Origin: Isoetes taiwanensis
Lineage: Eukaryota; Streptophyta; Lycopodiopsida; Isoetales; Isoetaceae
Direction of reading: 5' to 3'
NCBI GenBank assembly: GCA_021234155.1
Contig: JAJEKV010000004.1
Location: 2,311,248-2,375,247, forward strand
Length of the DNA stretch: 64,000 nt
Both the position numbers and the translations under genes were made by a program. Below the pieces are notes generated by a model. That model saw only the letters and a list, made by a program, of their open reading frames with translations, was not told the DNA's origin and made no database searches. This document shows, in pieces, positions 60,061-64,000 of this stretch. Position 1 is the first letter of the stretch; the number at the start of each line of letters is the position of its first letter.

Positions 60061-60930
60061 TCTAGGGGAAGTACACCTCCCCTTCCCAAAAAAAAAACGA
60101 AAAAAAAACCCAAAAAAAAGTTAGGAGCTTGCTGGGAATATATCATCCCCTTATCTGCTGTAAAGTTTAAAAGGTGGGATCCATATCTAAACATATATAA
60201 ACATTATAGGAAGATTCTATTTTTTATTCTTGCTTCTTCAAAAGACACTTTGCAATTCCTTGCGAATGCGATTCCGTTTCTAACCTTGTGCGGGTGAATT
60301 TGGTGATACATACCATTTCTAACCTGGCGCAAAGGCAAGTATGATATAGGGATTTTCCTCGTTTAGATTCCAGCTTGCTTGTCGCTTTTGCCATGCCGTG
60401 AAAGTCTAACAGCTATTGTCATTTGTTTGATTGGCTATCAAAAGATGATTTTCTGAAATGGATAGAAAAATATCTGATTTTAGCTTGCCGCGGCTCTTGC
60501 TCCATTCTCGTGCTTGAGCATCTGCAGAAAGTGCGGCAAGTTTCTTCGCTTTTTTCAAATGGATGCTATGTCTTTTTTTTGTTCATGCGAATTTCATTCT
60601 TTCCATTCCGCCTGTCACCAAGAACCTCCTTCGAGCAGTCCAGTCTTGCAGGTTCTTGCTCGGATAAGGCTACGTTCCCATGAGCGTAAACGGACTTCGA
60701 AATTCAAAGGTCTCAACTGTAGCTTTCAGAAATCCTTGACCATTTCTGAAAACTCGAAGTTAACTTTTTCAATAACTTTAGGAATAATTTGAAGTCAGGA
60801 GGCCGCATGGAACGTCGCCTAAATCGGCTCTGTTGGATTGTTTTAATAGGGTTGGTGAAAGCATACAACTTCCCGTAATATGGCTATGAAAAACACACAG
60901 GAAATGAAGAGTAAAAAAAAAACGTTTTTT
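60061..60930. other. No recognisable gene
   Basis: An A-rich patch at about 60,088-60,120 (A runs broken by C and G) is followed by unassigned sequence with short frames only. Confidence 0.4.
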
Positions 60931-61200
60931 ACATCGCTTTCCTGCTCTTTCTGCCATATAGCTATAAGCATGGAAGCAGATTATGATGGAGGAAACCGCA
61001 TTGGCTCGTGGGTTTTCTGAAATAAACCCCCTGGCGGCCCATGCTCGCAGCGGCAGCTACATCGCATTCCTGCTTTTTCTGCCATATAGCTATAAGCATG
61101 GAAGCAGATTATGATGGAGGAAACCTCCTGAAATAAACCCTCTAGCGGCCGCCCGCATTGGGGAGGAGGTTTTCTGAAATAAACCCCATGGTGACCGCCA
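60931..61200. repeat. Tandem repeat, 128-bp unit, two copies plus a partial third
   Basis: ACATCGC.TTCCTGCT, TTTCTGCCATATAGCTATAA, GCATGGAAGCAGATTATGAT, GGAGGAAAC, then CTGAAATAAACCC starts at 60,931 and again at 61,059. A third TTTTCTGAAATAAACCCC begins near 61,171. The two copies are nearly identical over the first 65 bp, so this is recent. Confidence 0.9.
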
Positions 61201-61347
61201 ATGCGGCGCCACGTAAACATCCACATGGAGGAAATTTTTGCTACGTGGCAAAAAAATTCTGTTCTACGGCATATCCTAAAGGCACGATCACGAAAACCAC
61301 GCGAATCGGTGCGGTGGTTCTTTTTCTCCTCTGTGATTTAGCCCCGC

Positions 61348-61374
61348 CGAAGTTGACCCTCCCGAGCAACTTCG
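61348..61374. other. Small perfect hairpin
   Basis: CGAAGTTG and CAACTTCG (8-bp perfect arms) are separated by 11 bases. It lies just before the LTR-end-like CCTGACA at 61,386-61,392. Confidence 0.6.
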
Positions 61375-61385
61375 GGAAGCTTCGT

Positions 61386-61706
61386 CCTGACAATTGGTAT
61401 CGAGCAATCACTGGAACTTTGGGAGTTGGCTTGTTGGTTGTGCCATTGTGATGCTAATGGTTTTTCTTTCAGAGACATCAGGAGATGGTATCCTTAGAGG
61501 GAGGAGCAGTATCTAGAGGGGGTTAGCATGAAGGTGCTAAGAATTCTCCATGGAAGCAAGAGAAGCAACTTTCGACGATGCTGAGGTACAGATTTTCTTG
61601 TCTAAGTTTGGAGTATGCATGATCATGATAGTTCTGATGGATTCGACAAGTGCTTAGATCTGTGATCGACCCATGAGGACATGGGTTAATTTTTAGAAGA
61701 GGAGAC
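61386..61706 (+). mobile_element. Possible LTR-retroelement remnant: primer site and polypurine tract
   Basis: CCTGACA (61,386-61,392) is followed by ATTGGTATCGAGCAA, close to the initiator-Met primer site TTGGTATCAGAGC. About 310 bp later TAGAAGAGGAGAC (61,694-61,706) directly precedes TGTAACGG, like a polypurine tract before a 3' LTR starting at 61,707. This could be a TRIM-like or internally deleted gypsy element. The two presumed LTRs could not be matched to each other, so the call is tentative. Confidence 0.35.
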
Positions 61707-61755
61707 TGTAACGGTCCTGGCGACTTGATAGTCTAATATATGTATTGGAAGGAGT

Positions 61756-61878
61756 AATTTTCGCCAGGTGGAAATTTCGGCGAGAAATTTCTGCGACTGG
61801 CGCCACGGCGGCGTCCGCCCCGAGTGGCCCCCGCCAGTCGGCCAGAAATTTCCGCCGAATTTCCACCTGGCGAAAATT
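61756..61878. repeat. Inverted repeat with about 48-bp arms
   Basis: The left arm (61,756-61,803) begins AATTTTCGCCAGGTGGAAAT and ends GCGACTGGCG. The right arm (61,831-61,878) begins CGCCAGTCG and ends ATTTCCACCTGGCGAAAATT. The arms pair nearly perfectly, with small bulges, around a GC-rich loop of about 27 bases. It would form a strong hairpin in RNA. Confidence 0.9.
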
Positions 61879-62089
61879 CTCCGACGAAATTTTAGGGATC
61901 TTGAAATTTTTTTTCGCTTCTGCGCCCGAAGGATCTATGGCGCCAGAGTCCTCGCGGGCCGATTCTGGCTAGTTTTTGATAGATCTTCGTTGCTAGGGTG
62001 TAGATCTTTGTTGTGGAAGGTGAGCGCCTGGCCGTCGCCATGATTTTGCTCGACATTTTGAAGATTTTCATGATTTTTAGCTAGTGTAG

Positions 62090-62270
62090 TTTCTTGGCGA
62101 CCTCTTAAGCATTTTGGCGACTTTCTGGCGACTTCTGAAGCATTGGATCTTTCTTGGCGAGTTTTTTGGCGAGCTCTGAAGTTTTATGCGCTTCTTGGCG
62201 AGTTTCTGGCGACTTCTCAAGCATTTTGACGAGTTTTTGGCGACTTCTGAAGCATTTTGGCGAGTTTGCT
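62090..62270. repeat. Minisatellite of TTGGCGA motifs
   Basis: About 15 short units alternate TTGGCGAC/GAGTTT and TCTGGCGACTTCT followed by GAAGCATTTT. Compound units (TTCTGAAGCATTTTGGCGAG) recur about every 30-60 bp. On the minus strand it would read as a lysine/serine/arginine-rich peptide, which is not taken as a gene. Confidence 0.85.
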
Positions 62271-62365
62271 GCTGCAAGAAAGTATGTTTTTGTGTTTTTG
62301 TGTAATTTATGTTGTAATATTTTGTTCTTACTCTGTTTTTGTTGCAGATCTGCAAAGTTTCAAGA

Positions 62366-62815
62366 AAGGAGTCGAACTGTTAGTGATGTTCTAAAGGAGT
62401 CGAACTGTTAGTGATGTCCTGCAACTGTTAGTGATGTTCTAAAGAAGCTACGCAGTACATAATTTTCTGAACTTTGATCAGTGGAACTTGTTTTTGAAGC
62501 TTTCATCACAGTTTTATCAGAAACTTGTTTTTGAACATTGATCAGTGGAATTTTGATCACAGTTTTATCAGAAACTTTGTATTTGAAAGTGATATGAAAT
62601 TGGATCACTGGAACTTGTTTTTCAAACTTTGTATGTGAAACTTTGTCTTTGATCACAGTTTTATCATAAACTTTGTATTTGAAACTTGTATGAAATTGGA
62701 AGCTGTTGTAATGATCACTGAAATTTGTAACTGTTGTAATGATCACTGAAATGATAAGAAATTGTAACTTGAAATGACCTTGAAACAACAAGCAATGACC
62801 TTGAAATTTCGCCTT
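62366..62815. repeat. Degenerate tandem repeats
   Basis: GTCGAACTGTTAGTGATGT and related units occur three times at 62,370-62,440. Themes TTTGATCA, CACAGTTTTATCA, AAACTTTGTATTTGAAA, ACTTGTTTTT and TTGTAATGATCACTGAAAT then repeat irregularly to about 62,770. No gene. Confidence 0.7.
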
Positions 62816-64000
62816 GAAAAATCAAGGTGATTTAGGCTATAATTTCAAGGTCCCTAAAATTTAGTGCATGGTACGTTCATGAGTTGCATACGTAAATGAG
62901 GCATGCATGCAGCATGCACATAAGCAAGGGTTTGCTTCTTTGACCAAGAATTTACAAAAGGGAATTTTTGCAAGAGAAGGATTTTGAAGCTTGTGGTGCT
63001 GAGGAGACACCGAGAAGGCAGGAGCTTGGAGATCTCATCAAGAACTGCATCATATCTTCTTCTTTCAAGTGGGGTTTTGTTGTGATTCTTTAGTTTATAT
63101 AGGCTGCCATGATTAGCTTATGAGAATCACTTGAAAATGATAACAATTGGAAATTGGTATGGAGTTTATCGTGTTTGCAAAGGAGCTTAACAAGGAAGCT
63201 AACAAAAGAGATCCAAATAGCAGAATAGCATGGCCGAAATGTGTGCTAGCTTTTCAAGCTTTTCAAGGCAATAGCTCAGATGATTTTAGGATTCAAGTGT
63301 GCTGGAACCAAAGAATAAGAGCGGGTGTAAATTGTAAGGACTGGAATTGGGATAAGCTCGTAATTAAGCAAGAGGAGTCGAATTTGCTTCTTGGCAACTG
63401 GATTTGTACAGACAAGGACAGATTAGATTGAATCAAGGGCTGAAAGTGAGCCTCCAATACAGATTTGGGGCGTTTAAGAATCTGGCCAGACTCGATTAAT
63501 CCATGTATGTCATGTTGGGTCGGACTAGAAACATCTGGGAGGGGTCGATTTGGCCTAAGAAAGGGGAATTTGATCTGGAACATCATCAAATTGGAGAATC
63601 GATGTACATCTTGGAAGATTTGAAGAGCTCCTCAAGCGACCCAACTGGCCCAAAACGCTTCAAAATCAGCTAAATCGGGTCGATTTGGGCCTGGAGCAGA
63701 TCGATTTGGTTGTGGGTTATAGATAGATGGTGAATCGATGCCAAAATCAGAGCCTACAGAAGCCGAAACATGTCTACCTTGGTTGGTTGCTTGATTGCTG
63801 TTTTGCTGTTTTCTGTCATTTTGTTGGGTTTTGGTCTTTATTTGTTGCTTTGAGTGCAATTGTTGACAAGTTAAAAGAAAATTATAAAGTTAGGAAACCA
63901 TAGATGGGATTGAGATGTGCCTTGACTTAAGGAAGAATGAGCCAATAGAGGAAATTCCAGTAAGAAGACAGCGAAATTGTAAGAAATTCTATGAATCGTT
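62816..64000. other. No confident gene
   Basis: One plus-strand frame (63,147-63,431, 94 codons, with AKELNKEANKRDPNSRIAW) is more protein-like than its surroundings. It has no recognised domain or splice context. GATCGATTTGG-type strings recur near 63,544-63,700. Confidence 0.35.

Overview
The window is nuclear DNA of a land plant. The evidence is a spliced 8-exon gene with GT-AG introns for a plant-type sphingoid long-chain base kinase, a plant PPR-family locus, plant LTR retrotransposons with initiator-Met tRNA primer sites, and very low gene density. Species or clade cannot be read from the sequence. No bacterial, organellar, rRNA, tRNA or CRISPR feature was found.

Layout. 1-20 kb: AT-rich, gene-poor DNA of old tandem and dispersed repeats, with a decayed Ty3/gypsy reverse transcriptase on the minus strand at about 12.8-13.5 kb. 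20.5 kb: a strongly purine-biased tract. 21.3-25.8 kb: a decayed Ty1/copia element (+) with recognisable LTRs. 26.8-29.7 kb: a broken PPR gene (+). 30.7-31.4 kb: remains of a MERLIN/IS1016-type DNA transposase (+). 36.9-37.1 kb: the end of a LINE (+). 38.6-38.9 kb: an orphan exon of an AVT3-like amino-acid transporter (-). 40,049-50,226: a structurally complete, young Ty3/gypsy chromovirus on the minus strand (LTRs of 1651 and 1658 bp, 5-bp target duplication, primer site, polypurine tract, gag, protease, RT, RNase H, integrase, chromodomain). 54,721-59,702: the intact kinase gene (+). 60.9-62.8 kb: tandem repeats, a long inverted repeat, and LTR-element debris.

Main discovery. Between the 5' LTR and gag of the chromovirus, in the same sense as gag-pol, lies a histone H3 gene (about 47,283-47,963, minus strand). 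Its H3 core runs from the PHRYRPGTVA segment to the C-terminus and occupies 298 nt including the stop, against the 297 nt expected of canonical H3. By hand about two thirds of core residues are identical. The H3 tail is replaced by a long Q/D-rich and then basic extension. The copy has a few frameshifts and two in-frame stops. The same element ends its integrase with a chromodomain, a module that in other elements reads histone H3, so one mobile element carries both an H3 and an H3-reader-type domain. I know of no described element with this organisation; that is the observation to follow up.

Caution. Several frames in the chromovirus are broken although its two LTRs look very similar. The LTR differences are often small indels in CCGG/CAG/CTG-like contexts, so some frameshifts, including those in the H3, may be consensus errors in methylated DNA rather than decay.
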